From positions 1 to 64,000 of the forward strand of contig NZ_JALOBS010000022.1 of the NCBI RefSeq assembly GCF_023228165.1: DNA of 64,000 bases, read 5' to 3'. Below the pieces are notes generated by a model that was not told the origin of the DNA, did no database searches, and worked only from the letters and a program-made list of their open reading frames with translations. Positions 51,139 through 60,263 of this stretch are shown here, in pieces. How positions within the stretch are numbered: position 1 is the stretch's first letter; each line of letters opens with the position of its first letter. A program made the translations under genes and the position numbers. The stretch is from Methylomonas sp. Its GTDB lineage: Bacteria > Pseudomonadota > Gammaproteobacteria > Methylococcales > Methylomonadaceae.

Positions 51139-53189
51139 CGTCGCAGTATCCGATCGAAGCCTTGCTGCGGCCGCCGGTAGAGCTGTGGTCGGCAATTTGT
51201 GCCTTCGCTTGTGCGTTGATTGCCTGTCTGGCACCTTGGGCCATCATGATGACGCCCTCAGTCGGTTATGCCACTGCCGGTTTATTAACGCTGCTCGGAT
51301 GTATCAGAACCCGGGAAGCATTGTTTGTATTGCGCTATCAACGCAATATGCGCAAGCTGCCGCGTTATGAAATCGCGGCCGAAGACATACCAGTCAGTCG
51401 TCAGCGCTTGTTTCTGGGTAAAGGCTTTTTATGGCAGCAAAAACACAGCCAGCGCTTACGCGATACGCTGCATCCTAAAGTAAGACGCTATATCGAGCCG
51501 TCTTTTGCCTATCAACTGGCCCGGCGCCTGGAAAGTCGTTGGGAACAATCACCGATTTTGCAGCAGGTGGCCAAGCTATTACAAAATCCTGCCTGGTGGA
51601 ACCCGGTCGCTCCGTTACCGCCGCTTGGCGGTAAACCCCAGATTCACGCGGTGGAATTAAAAGAACAATCGGTCAGCATGGATTTGCGCGAACGGGTCGG
51701 GCATACCCTGGTGCTGGGCACCACCCGGGTTGGCAAAACCCGACTGGCCGAACTCCTGATTACGCAGGATATCGCCCGCGGCGACACCGTGATTGTGTTT
51801 GATCCCAAAGGCGATGCCGACCTGATGAAACGCATGGTCGCAGAAGCCAAACGCGCCGGCCGCAGCCAGGATTTATATATCTTCCATCTGGGCTATCCGG
51901 AGATTTCCTGCCGCTATAACGCCATCGGCAATTTCTCCCGCGCCACCGAAGTGGCTACCCGCTTGACCAACCCCTTACCCAGTAGCGGCAACTCGGCGGC
52001 GTTTCGGGAATTCGCCTGGCGCTTTACCAATATGATCGCCGTGGCCCTAGTTAAAATGGGTAAACGCCCGGATTATAAATTGATCACCCGTTATATCACC
52101 CACATCGAACCGCTGTTGACCGAATACTACCGACAATGGCTGCCCGAGGTGGCACCGCCGGACTGGGAACAACAAGTGCAACGCATCGCTGAAAACATCA
52201 ACGAACGGGATTTGCCGTTTGCCCTCAAAGGCCGTTCGCCGCAAGTGATTGCCCTGGTGCGCTATGTCAAAGACAACGGCTTTTACGATGCGGTCGTCGA
52301 TGGTCTGCGGTCGGCGTTTGAATACGACAAAACCTATTTCGATAAAATCGTCGCCTCGTTATTGCCATTGATGGAAAAACTGATTACCGGCAAAACCGCG
52401 GCACTGATCTCGCCGGATTACACCGACCTCAACGATACTCGGCCCATCATCGACTGGCGGCAGATCATTCGCCGAAAAGGCATCGTCTATGTCGGGCTGG
52501 ATGCTTTATCGGATATGGCGGTTGCAGCCGCCGTCGGCAACTCCATGTTTGCCGATCTGGTGTCTGTCTCCGGCGAAATCTACAAACACGGCACCGATCA
52601 TGGCCTGCCGGACGCCATAAAAACCCAGCACCTGCCGACCATTTCTTTGCATGCCGATGAATTCAATGAATTGATCGGCGACGAGTTTATTTCCTTGCTC
52701 AACAAGGCCGGCGGCTTGGGGTTTCAAGTGACGGCCTATACCCAAACCTGGTCGGATGTGGAAGCCCGGGTCGGCAACAAAGCCAAAGCCGGGCAGGTGG
52801 CCGGTAACTTCAATACCCTGATCATGCTGCGGGTCAAAGAACTGGCCACCGCCGAAATGCTCACCCACCAAATCGACACCTGCAACATCAGCACCCTGAT
52901 GGAAGTATCCGGCGTCAATGATTCCGCCGATCCCAACTCCAGCATCGATTTTACCTCGCAAAACCAGGACAGGATATCCGTCACCGAAATGCCGATGATT
53001 GCCCCTGCCACCGTAATGGCCTTACCCAAAGGCCAGGCCTTTGCCTTGCTGGAAGGCGGCAATCTGTGGAAAATCCGCATCCCGTTACCCACTAAAACCA
53101 ACGATGCACTGCTACCGAAAAACCTGCAGGAGGTGGCCACGGAAATGCAGCGCCGCTATTTGACGAACGATCACTGGTGGGCGAGCTAA
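51135..53189 (+). CDS. traD: Conjugative coupling ATPase TraD (SXT/TOL type)
   Basis: The 684-residue type IV coupling protein has two N-terminal membrane helices (SAICAFACALIACLAPWAIM; VGYATAGLLTLLGCI). A FtsK/VirD4-like ATPase domain follows: VLGTTRVGKTRLAELLITQD (Walker A, about residue 195), DTVIVFDPKGDADLM and ISLHADEFNELIGDEFISLL. It delivers relaxase-bound DNA to the type IV secretion channel. It follows the PFL_4695-family gene and precedes a PFL_4697-like membrane protein. Confidence 0.93.
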   Translation: MTSQYPIEALLRPPVELWSAICAFACALIACLAPWAIMMTPSVGYATAGLLTLLGCIRTREALFVLRYQRNMRKLPRYEIAAEDIPVSRQRLFLGKGFLWQQKHSQRLRDTLHPKVRRYIEPSFAYQLARRLESRWEQSPILQQVAKLLQNPAWWNPVAPLPPLGGKPQIHAVELKEQSVSMDLRERVGHTLVLGTTRVGKTRLAELLITQDIARGDTVIVFDPKGDADLMKRMVAEAKRAGRSQDLYIFHLGYPEISCRYNAIGNFSRATEVATRLTNPLPSSGNSAAFREFAWRFTNMIAVALVKMGKRPDYKLITRYITHIEPLLTEYYRQWLPEVAPPDWEQQVQRIAENINERDLPFALKGRSPQVIALVRYVKDNGFYDAVVDGLRSAFEYDKTYFDKIVASLLPLMEKLITGKTAALISPDYTDLNDTRPIIDWRQIIRRKGIVYVGLDALSDMAVAAAVGNSMFADLVSVSGEIYKHGTDHGLPDAIKTQHLPTISLHADEFNELIGDEFISLLNKAGGLGFQVTAYTQTWSDVEARVGNKAKAGQVAGNFNTLIMLRVKELATAEMLTHQIDTCNISTLMEVSGVNDSADPNSSIDFTSQNQDRISVTEMPMIAPATVMALPKGQAFALLEGGNLWKIRIPLPTKTNDALLPKNLQEVATEMQRRYLTNDHWWAS

Positions 53190-53190
53190 C

Positions 53191-53937
53191 ATGGCTGCCC
53201 CGGCCGTGCAACGCAGCTCGGCCCAGCAAGCGGCGGAGCAGGGCATACTGGCCAGACTGGTCACGCAACTGCTGCAAGCACTGATTTTTCTGATCATGAC
53301 TTTGGGCTTTTCCATTGCCACAGAATGGACCGGCATGGCCACCGGCTTTTGGGATGAAGCGGGCACTCAACACAGTCAAACCATGCTGGAGCAAGAACTC
53401 AGTGTTCTGAATGCCGACTTTCGCCGCAGCGTCATCGTCGAGCAACCAGTCCAGTTTGCCCGACGTTTTGCCGATAACTTTTACGACTTGATCTTTCGCA
53501 AAACCGGCATCGAAAGCCTGATCATCGCCTTGGCCAAACCGACCCAGGACGTCGATGACGGCGGCTTCAGACAGCGCTTGCGCCACTATTATCAGCTAGC
53601 CCAAGACTATATGCTGGCCGCCATGCTGGTCACCCAAGTGTTTGCCGTGCGCCTGGCCGTTTTGATCCTGGCGCTGCCGGCATTCGTGTTACTGGGATTA
53701 ATGGGTCTAATAGATGGCCTGGTGCAGCGGGATATTCGCCGTTGGAGCGGCGGCCGGGAAAGCTCGTTTGTTTATCACTGGGCTAAAAAACTGCTCTATC
53801 CTGCGTTGATCTTGCCCTGGATACTGTATCTGGCCATTCCCAGCAGCATCCATCCCAACCTCATCGTGTTACCGTTTGCAATACTGTTTGCGCTGTCGAT
53901 CAGGGTGATGGCGTCGACGTTTAAGAAGTATTTGTAA
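53191..53937 (+). CDS. Integrating conjugative element membrane protein, PFL_4697 family (TIGR03747)
   Basis: The 248-residue product has four or so hydrophobic segments (ALIFLIMTLGFSIATEWTG; VLILALPAFVLLGLMGLIDG; LLYPALILPWILYLAIPSSI). It contains the family segment DGLVQRDIRRWSGGRESSFV. It starts two bases after traD and completes the first part of the transfer cluster. It probably assists TraD or the channel. The next transfer gene in the usual order starts only at 58310. Confidence 0.87.
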   Translation: MAAPAVQRSSAQQAAEQGILARLVTQLLQALIFLIMTLGFSIATEWTGMATGFWDEAGTQHSQTMLEQELSVLNADFRRSVIVEQPVQFARRFADNFYDLIFRKTGIESLIIALAKPTQDVDDGGFRQRLRHYYQLAQDYMLAAMLVTQVFAVRLAVLILALPAFVLLGLMGLIDGLVQRDIRRWSGGRESSFVYHWAKKLLYPALILPWILYLAIPSSIHPNLIVLPFAILFALSIRVMASTFKKYL

Positions 53938-54067
53938 TGCTGTAAAGTAAGCGATGTTTGGAGGTGAATGCTAAATTTAGACATCTTGCGGTCATTAGCT
54001 TATTTTGGTGTCGCCAATAGAAGCCGTATCGTTCGAGGTTGACGCTCTTAACTTTGTGAGGTGTGTC

Positions 54068-57000
54068 CTATGCCCCATCCTCAATCCGATCTGCGAATTT
54101 GTTATATTCTTCCTTAATACACGTGTTAATTTTAGTAAAATCCATAAAATGACCTGTTATGAACACTGACGCCATCGCTCGAAGCACTTGCAACATAGGC
54201 GGGATCACACTAAATCTTATAAATAACCTGCATAACAGCATTGCTAGTTTTCGTTCGGCTATGTCTCCGTCATTACATTGCATGGAAACATAACAACAAG
54301 CGTTGAATACTCTTTCCGCATAACCGTTATTTCTAGGGTTATGGATTCTCAGCCCTCTCAAAATATTCCCATCCAAATAAGCTTTTCCCAACACAGAAAC
54401 AAGTAACTCGATCAGCGTAGCAACTGCTGTTTCGGTATCGGGAAAAGCTTTAGGATGAAGGTGAAGTATTTTTGCTAAGAAGTAATGGGCCTGTTCGTCA
54501 TCCGAAATACTGAGCAGTCTCAAATCGTTATAACTTAAAGCGTAGGGAATGATTTGCTCGGCGTACAAATACAAACCGTCTTTCTTTTGTTCAAAAGCGA
54601 CCGAGTTTCCGAGTTCAATAAAAAATTTAACAGCATTGGCTTGCTTATATCCTAATTCTTTAATGCAATGGGCAAAAATTTCGTCAATACAGAGCCAAGG
54701 AATATTGTTGCTGATTGATAAGCAAGCGCTTGAATATACGGAACTATCGACAATGTCTTGTATAGAAAGCATCAATGATGGCATATCTACCAAGTTAGGT
54801 TTAATAACTTCTGCCTTATCAATAATTAGGTGGAATGCCTTTTGAATATCTTGAGTGGATTGCCTTATATCACCAGCTGTTACTTTCCATAGCCCCCCAC
54901 CAGGCATTGCACCTACGGACAAATAATCCTCACGACTTATCTCTTCCAACCATTGCTCAATAGCCATCTTGGTTTCTTGAGTAATAACAAAATTAATCGA
55001 AGTGTGGTTAATGCCATAAGCCAAACTAGTAATGGCAAGGTAAGTTACCGCATAAACATCAAGTATGATTTGAGTAGCCTCTTCTTCGCCAAAATTGGGC
55101 AAAAAGCACAGAACTGATTTTTTTGTTGTCAATTGTTCCAAAGCTGCTTTGGCGGGATTGTGGCGATTTAAAATATGGCCCTTACAAAACAAAGGGATTT
55201 CAGAATTATTAAAAATATTATCATCTCTATTTTTAGGTAATTTACGTTCAAGAAGCGCGAGTAATTCATTAGGATCATTTGGTGTTTTTAATGCAAAAAA
55301 ACAATCACTTCCATCATTTTGCGTATGTCGCAATTCTAATGAAATTTGAAAGGCTGCAACATAAGGGGGTAATCGTTCAAGCAGTGTTATATCGTACATT
55401 CCATGTTGTTTAGTCTCTCCTACGTTCATATGGTAAAGTGCATTGCCTAGCTCCGAATTAACGTTTAGCAAGCATTGATGGTTGACACTTACTTGAGATA
55501 CTAACATCTTAGTTAATTCATCATTATCTTTTTTGAATCTTACGCCAACAATACAATCACCAACTTTTTCAGGCGTGGGTATTACGTTAACATTGACAAA
55601 CATGCAACTAAATTCGAAATTTGTTATTTCTGTCGCGCAGGAGCTTGGACTTTTAATAAACCAAGAAAGAATTATGTTTTCCGCTCTAGCAAAGTCTCCT
55701 GTTTTAGCGATTTCGATCAACAAATCCAAAGCCATATTTGATTTTATGAGTAAAACATCTTCTGGAATATTTTTTAGAATCGATGCTAAATCGCTGTCCG
55801 ATATTGCCTGTTTTCTATTCAAATATGCTAGAAAATGCCACGCATCTAATAGATTTGAGTTAAATTTTAAAGCATTCTCAATAGCTCTTACAGCATTAGG
55901 ATAATCATCTTGTTTTTTAAATTGGCGTGCTTGAACTCGCCAGACAAAACTATTCCATTCATCTTGATTTATATTTGACAGTACAGAAGAAAGTGTTGCC
56001 ATTTGCTGACTAACGAGCAACGCATTTAAGTAAGACTCGACGATGGGTGAAGCCCATAAATCAGATGGGGGTAGTATGGGGCTGATTAAATCACAAGCAA
56101 TGACAGCAAGCTTCGGGTGTGATCCCAAGCGTTCAGTGATATCGAGTAAAGGGACGGGATGAAGAAAAGTTAGCTTTTCTTTATATTTTTCAATTAATTT
56201 TTTAGCTTGAAGAGTAATTTCTTCAATTTGGTCTTTTTGATCAGAATGTTTTTTATTGGGTAGAGTAAGAAGAAGTAACTTAATATTATCAAAGTCTGTG
56301 GTTATTTCATCTTCCCCTACGACCTTTCCACCAGAATTAACCCATCTGCTCAAACTATTAGGATCAAAAAAAAGACTGACAATTACAAAATCATCATTGG
56401 AAATTTCTTTTTTATCAAATATGTCATTTAATAATTTGGTACGATAGCTTATATCGCTATGAGCTTTATTGCATTTAGACTGAAGATCATCTGTATTTGA
56501 TATATCTTGCATATTGACTCGACGAAGAATAGCCGCTATTTCAGGGCGGACTTTTTCAACTTCATCAATATATTTCCAACAAACATCATTTAGCTCCTTA
56601 TGTTCGCCTCGTAAGTTATACCAATATGGTGCAGCAATATTAAATAACCTTGAATCCGTACCTTTTGACTCATTTATCAAAAAAACCACTTCGTCAATGA
56701 GTTTGATGATTTCCGTTTTTAAGGCTGAACTGACAATCCAGAAGTGTTTGTTGGCAAGTTTTATATCGAGATTACAAGCGGTGGCAAAAAGCAATAAAAC
56801 TTTGCTATTGAAAGATGGGAATATCTCGCCTAGGCGGTTAGCTGTGGTTAATGACAGTTCAAATTGTTTTGTTCTAAGAGAACCGCGAATAAGGCCGTTA
56901 AGCTGGCTTTCGTCAAGATCAATCCGCTTTTCTTTATACGCTTGCTCCAGTTCCTCAGTTGTTGCAACAAATTCATAAAATGCTTCTTGAGAATATGAGT

Positions 57001-57430
57001 TGAGCGTGTCAGCCTGAAGATAGCGCTCTCTAGCATCATCAATTCGGTTATTTTTTGCATCTAACCGGATTAACGTAGCTAAACATAAATCACGGAAGAC
57101 ACTATCAGTTGAGCTTTTGAATGTTGAAAGCAGCGAGCTGTGAACTTTAGGCCTTTCATTATCTTCAAGTAAATTCAGCTGAATAGAAAGCATATCAAGG
57201 ATAGCTTCGCTATTGGAATCCAGATCAGTAGCCTTAATCGTTTCTAAACGGATTTTTGCAACATCTTGTTTTCTTTCCCGGATGCTGGAAAGTATTAGTT
57301 CAATCGGTTTGCGAAGTGCTTCTGGTGCAAGTTTCTGATAGATAGTTATATATTTATCTCTACCGACATTGTCACCATCGCCAGAAGCATTTTGGTAAAC
57401 AGAGGGGTTACTTTCCGTCATTAAATCCAT
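54068..57430 (-). CDS. Large TPR-like protein with an N-terminal GDNxGRDK motif and possible PIN-like region
   Basis: I do not recognise this 1120-residue protein by name. Residues 16-27 hold the Gly-Asp-Asn motif (ASGDGDNVGRDKYI). The main body is helical-repeat-like (RAIENALKFNSNLLDAWHFL, AYLNRKQ, a TPR-type pair near 510-550). A C-terminal alpha/beta region (ILDVYAVTYLAITSLAYGIN, INFVITQETKMAIEQWLEEI, CLSISNNIPWLCIDEIFAHC) resembles PIN-like nucleases fused to TPRs in conflict systems, with plausible acidic residues. That is inference. Low GC and opposite strand mark it as an insertion in the transfer operon. It starts three bases after the 111-residue partner gene. Confidence 0.72.
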   Translation of the reverse strand: MDLMTESNPSVYQNASGDGDNVGRDKYITIYQKLAPEALRKPIELILSSIRERKQDVAKIRLETIKATDLDSNSEAILDMLSIQLNLLEDNERPKVHSSLLSTFKSSTDSVFRDLCLATLIRLDAKNNRIDDARERYLQADTLNSYSQEAFYEFVATTEELEQAYKEKRIDLDESQLNGLIRGSLRTKQFELSLTTANRLGEIFPSFNSKVLLLFATACNLDIKLANKHFWIVSSALKTEIIKLIDEVVFLINESKGTDSRLFNIAAPYWYNLRGEHKELNDVCWKYIDEVEKVRPEIAAILRRVNMQDISNTDDLQSKCNKAHSDISYRTKLLNDIFDKKEISNDDFVIVSLFFDPNSLSRWVNSGGKVVGEDEITTDFDNIKLLLLTLPNKKHSDQKDQIEEITLQAKKLIEKYKEKLTFLHPVPLLDITERLGSHPKLAVIACDLISPILPPSDLWASPIVESYLNALLVSQQMATLSSVLSNINQDEWNSFVWRVQARQFKKQDDYPNAVRAIENALKFNSNLLDAWHFLAYLNRKQAISDSDLASILKNIPEDVLLIKSNMALDLLIEIAKTGDFARAENIILSWFIKSPSSCATEITNFEFSCMFVNVNVIPTPEKVGDCIVGVRFKKDNDELTKMLVSQVSVNHQCLLNVNSELGNALYHMNVGETKQHGMYDITLLERLPPYVAAFQISLELRHTQNDGSDCFFALKTPNDPNELLALLERKLPKNRDDNIFNNSEIPLFCKGHILNRHNPAKAALEQLTTKKSVLCFLPNFGEEEATQIILDVYAVTYLAITSLAYGINHTSINFVITQETKMAIEQWLEEISREDYLSVGAMPGGGLWKVTAGDIRQSTQDIQKAFHLIIDKAEVIKPNLVDMPSLMLSIQDIVDSSVYSSACLSISNNIPWLCIDEIFAHCIKELGYKQANAVKFFIELGNSVAFEQKKDGLYLYAEQIIPYALSYNDLRLLSISDDEQAHYFLAKILHLHPKAFPDTETAVATLIELLVSVLGKAYLDGNILRGLRIHNPRNNGYAERVFNACCYVSMQCNDGDIAERKLAMLLCRLFIRFSVIPPMLQVLRAMASVFITGHFMDFTKINTCIKEEYNKFADRIEDGA

Positions 57431-57433
57431 AAC

Positions 57434-57769
57434 TTATTTTCCGCTATGGATTATTTTATCTCTGCCAATATTGTCCCCGCTACCTGAGTGATGCTGAATA
57501 ATTGTGTTACATTCTGAAGTATGTTTTATATTTTTAATAAGCTTTTGGAGATCGTGTGAATCGGAAATTTTTCTTTCAATTGCTGTTTCGCTCATTTCAT
57601 TGGTCAATTCAAGCTTCTTCAATTCATCAGCAAGAACCAATATTTCAGAATCACTAATTAGCCAGCCTTTTAGTCGTTGCTTTAGCTCATCAATACTCAT
57701 CACTACACCGCATTTCATTACTTCATAGGCAATGCCTGATAAAATCGCACCTGTTAAGAACTCTTCCAT
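57434..57769 (-). CDS. Small GDNxGRDK-motif partner protein (effector-associated-domain-like)
   Basis: The 111-residue product begins with a hydrophobic helix (EEFLTGAILSGIAYEVMKCG) and a helical middle. It ends with HHSGSGDNIGRDKIIHSGK at its extreme C-terminus. The same motif opens the large protein encoded three bases downstream. Shared copies of one motif at opposite ends of two adjacent proteins suggest they pair through it, as adaptor and effector do. No named family is recognised. Confidence 0.68.
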   Translation of the reverse strand: MEEFLTGAILSGIAYEVMKCGVVMSIDELKQRLKGWLISDSEILVLADELKKLELTNEMSETAIERKISDSHDLQKLIKNIKHTSECNTIIQHHSGSGDNIGRDKIIHSGK

Positions 57770-58309
57770 ACAATTCCTCTTTAAAAATATTTAGTTAATT
57801 TAGTCTATAGATATAAGGTGGGGAAATACTGATTACAAGTAACGCTTGCCCCTGAATTATGGCCATGTTGATTTTTCTGAATTCAAACTGCTGGGATGGT
57901 ATCTAAAAGATAAGTACCCGTATGCGGTTAAGACAGCTCACTAATAACACTTTTGATTATATCTGATTAATTTTGAATGACGGGTTGTGGCCGAAACTGC
58001 GAATTCGCCAATCCCGATAGCTGCCATTCAAAATCTAAATGGCTTCGACGAAGTCAAGATCACCTCAACGGTTTGGTTCTGCGCGCATAATCAGCAAATA
58101 TCGTTGTTTACAGGAAATCGTTTGTCAGAAGCCTGCTGCGACCCTAAGTCACTAATTCTTGACGATTTAAACTGTTGTTAATCCATGTCCCTCAATTTCT
58201 CCCAACTATGTCGTAAAACTCTAACTCGCTAGATTTGGGTTTCAGCTGGGCTTTTGCCTGCCAACTATGAACAATGAGACCCACTATTCCTGATCGGGAG
58301 CGGGTTTCA
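57770..58309. other. Gene-free stretch between the inserted pair and the transfer operon
   Basis: No complete gene is visible. A short open frame at 57846-57944 (VDFSEFKLLGWYLKDKYPYA) without a start may be a gene remnant. GTGGCCGAAACTGCGA at 57987-58002 is identical to 29562-29577. This region should also hold the promoters of the two divergent units. Confidence 0.35.
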
Positions 58310-58600
58310 ATGCTGTGCAAAATACGACTTGTGATGATTCTACTGTGTTTGCCATGGTCTGTGCTAGCCGATATGGATGGTGAGCGGACCGCGTTAGCCA
58401 AGATCATTCATGAGCTGGACGGCTTGGAACCCTTAATCGCCACCGCCCAAGCCCAAACGGATCAGGATGGCCGGGTGCAGTTTCAATACGACTGGCTGTT
58501 GCTGGATATTGAACGCATCAAACTCGGCATTCAGGAACACCTGACAGCGCCTCGCCAGGCCCGCAGTTTTCCGCCCTTGAAAGGCGATTACCGGCGTTAG
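58310..58600 (+). CDS. RAQPRD-family integrative conjugative element protein
   Basis: The 96-residue product has a signal peptide (IRLVMILLCLPWSVLAD). The conserved region of the family follows (FQYDWLLLDIERIKLGIQEH, then PRQARSFPPLKGDYRR, the variant of the RAQPRD motif). It is periplasmic and of unknown role. I start at 58310, after GGGAGCGGG. It opens the second part of the GI-type transfer operon. Confidence 0.87.
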   Translation: MLCKIRLVMILLCLPWSVLADMDGERTALAKIIHELDGLEPLIATAQAQTDQDGRVQFQYDWLLLDIERIKLGIQEHLTAPRQARSFPPLKGDYRR

Positions 58601-58609
58601 GCCAACAAT

Positions 58610-58843
58610 ATGACGAATACCCAGGTTTCGGCTTTTTCCCATTCAACCGGCGGCGTGGCGCCCGGTCAATTGTTGTTGGTAATTGCCGGTGTACTGGCGG
58701 TGATTTATCTGCTCTGGTTAGCTTGGCTGGCCCATGCGCAACTGGTGGCCTGGCAAACCGGCCACGGGGTTTTTTATGACTTGCTGTTTTCAATCATGCG
58801 CGGCGGCGTGGTGGCTTTGTTACTTGGCTATTTACTCCGTTAA
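58610..58843 (+). CDS. Integrating conjugative element membrane protein, PFL_4701 family (TIGR03758)
   Basis: The 77-residue product has two membrane helices (LLLVIAGVLAVIYLLWLAWL; IMRGGVVALLLGYLLR) and the family's central segment (AQLVAWQTGHGVFYDLLF). It lies nine bases after the RAQPRD gene. Position and length match the standard order. A structural part of the mating channel is likely. Confidence 0.88.
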   Translation: MTNTQVSAFSHSTGGVAPGQLLLVIAGVLAVIYLLWLAWLAHAQLVAWQTGHGVFYDLLFSIMRGGVVALLLGYLLR

Positions 58844-58869
58844 TGTGTTTTTTATCAGAGGAATTCATT

Positions 58870-59229
58870 ATGTTTAAGCGTTTACAACACACACTGTCTT
58901 TCAAACTTCTGCCGCTATCGGCGGGCTTGATGTTACTCAGCGGCAATCTGTATGCGGCTTTGCCCACAGCGGTAGCGCCCAGTAATGCCCCGAAAGCCGG
59001 CGACTGGCTGACCTTGATCAAAGGTTATGCCAAAGATGCCGGTTTGGTGATCGGTTTGGTGCTGGCCGTGGTGGCTTTTTTATGGATAGCCTGGATCACG
59101 ATTTCCAAATTCAACGAAGCCCGTACCGGCAGAGCCGAATGGGGTGAAGTGGGTTTGACTGCGGTAGTGGCCGCCGGGGTGATGATCTTTATCAGTTATT
59201 TACTGACGGAAGCCTCTAAGGTGATTTAA
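58870..59229 (+). CDS. Integrating conjugative element membrane protein, PFL_4702 family (TIGR03745)
   Basis: The 119-residue product has a signal-like helix (SFKLLPLSAGLMLLSGNLYA) and two membrane helices (AGLVIGLVLAVVAFLWIAWI; GLTAVVAAGVMIFISYLLTE). This is a VirB2-pilin-like layout seen in this family. The start at 58870 (MFKRLQHTLS) follows GAGGAATT. It may form the pilus subunit; that role is inferred. Confidence 0.85.
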   Translation: MFKRLQHTLSFKLLPLSAGLMLLSGNLYAALPTAVAPSNAPKAGDWLTLIKGYAKDAGLVIGLVLAVVAFLWIAWITISKFNEARTGRAEWGEVGLTAVVAAGVMIFISYLLTEASKVI

Positions 59230-59231
59230 GC

Positions 59232-59609
59232 ATGGATGACTCCAGTGACACCTTAGCCGATCGCCTCAATCAAGAGCCGGTGATTTTTCGGGGCAGCACA
59301 CATTCTGAGTTAGGGTTGATTTTGCTATTGGCTACGCTATTTTGGTTGCCGGTCAGTTTGCTAATAGCCGCCTGTTTGGGGGCGATAGCCATGGGCTTGG
59401 GGTTGGCGATGGTAGGTGTGTTACTGACCATCGTGTTCGGCTCAACTTTATTTCAACGCATTAAACGCGGCCGGCCTGATTATTACTACCAGCATCGCTT
59501 GATGATTGTTTTGCAGCGAATCGGGCTGCGTAACACCCGGCTGATTCTAAACAACGGACATTGGGATCTGGGCCGCACCGAGTGGCAAGCGCCAGTTAGA
59601 GCAACATAA
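59232..59609 (+). CDS. Conjugal transfer protein of the TIGR03750 family
   Basis: The 125-residue product carries two hydrophobic helices (LGLILLLATLFWLPVSLLIA; AIAMGLGLAMVGVLLTIVFG) and the family motif GRPDYYYQHRLMIVLQRIGL. It resembles VirB3/TraL-type inner-membrane components. It starts two bases after the previous gene and touches the next one. Confidence 0.87.
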   Translation: MDDSSDTLADRLNQEPVIFRGSTHSELGLILLLATLFWLPVSLLIAACLGAIAMGLGLAMVGVLLTIVFGSTLFQRIKRGRPDYYYQHRLMIVLQRIGLRNTRLILNNGHWDLGRTEWQAPVRAT

Positions 59610-60253
59610 TGCGATATCAGGATCTAAACAGTCGGTTGGTTGCGCATATCAACACTTTGCGATTCGTCATTGCCGGGCTGATGGTCCTGTTATTACTGCT
59701 GGGCTATGCCTGGCATGCCGCTCGCAGCGATATCCGGATTCATATCCCACCCGACTTACGTTCCGGTGCAGTGGTTAAAGCCGATGACATCGCCCCGGCG
59801 CATGTGTATGCCTTCGCGGCTTACATCTTCCAGCAGCTCAATCACTGGGACCGCGATGGCGAAACCGATTACGGCCAACAGATTTTCCGCATGGCAGCCT
59901 ATTTAACCCCGGATTTTCGGGAATACCTGAGCAACGATTTAGCCATTCGCGGTAAACACGGCGAGCTATCCGGCCGGGTGCGTTCGATTCAGCCGGTCGC
60001 CGGGCGCGGTTTTGAAGAACGCCGGGTTGAGCTCGTCGATCCGCATACCTGGCTGGTCTGGCTGGATTTTACCATTCAGGAAACCGTGCGCGGCATGGAC
60101 GTTAAACAAGTGCACGTCCGCTATCCCTTAACGGTAGTGAGCTACGACATCGATCCGGAGCTCAATCCCTGGGGTTTGGCCTTAAGCGGCTTTGCCGGCG
60201 ACGGGCCCAAACGTATCGAAGTCTTGGATACATCTGAAGCTGCCCGCGAGTGA
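59609..60253 (+). CDS. Integrating conjugative element protein, PFL_4703 family (TIGR03746)
   Basis: The 214-residue product has one N-terminal membrane helix (FVIAGLMVLLLLLGYAWHAA) followed by a periplasmic domain (HIPPDLRSGAVVKADDIAPA; WLVWLDFTIQETVRGMDVKQ). This is the TraE/VirB8-like layout of the mating pair complex. It overlaps the preceding gene by one base. Confidence 0.88.
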   Translation: MRYQDLNSRLVAHINTLRFVIAGLMVLLLLLGYAWHAARSDIRIHIPPDLRSGAVVKADDIAPAHVYAFAAYIFQQLNHWDRDGETDYGQQIFRMAAYLTPDFREYLSNDLAIRGKHGELSGRVRSIQPVAGRGFEERRVELVDPHTWLVWLDFTIQETVRGMDVKQVHVRYPLTVVSYDIDPELNPWGLALSGFAGDGPKRIEVLDTSEAARE

Positions 60254-60263
60254 GGGTGAGACT

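Noticed and set aside
57987..58181. A 64-codon frame as a gene
   Set aside because: It begins inside the dispersed repeat, lacks a ribosome site and reads as random composition.
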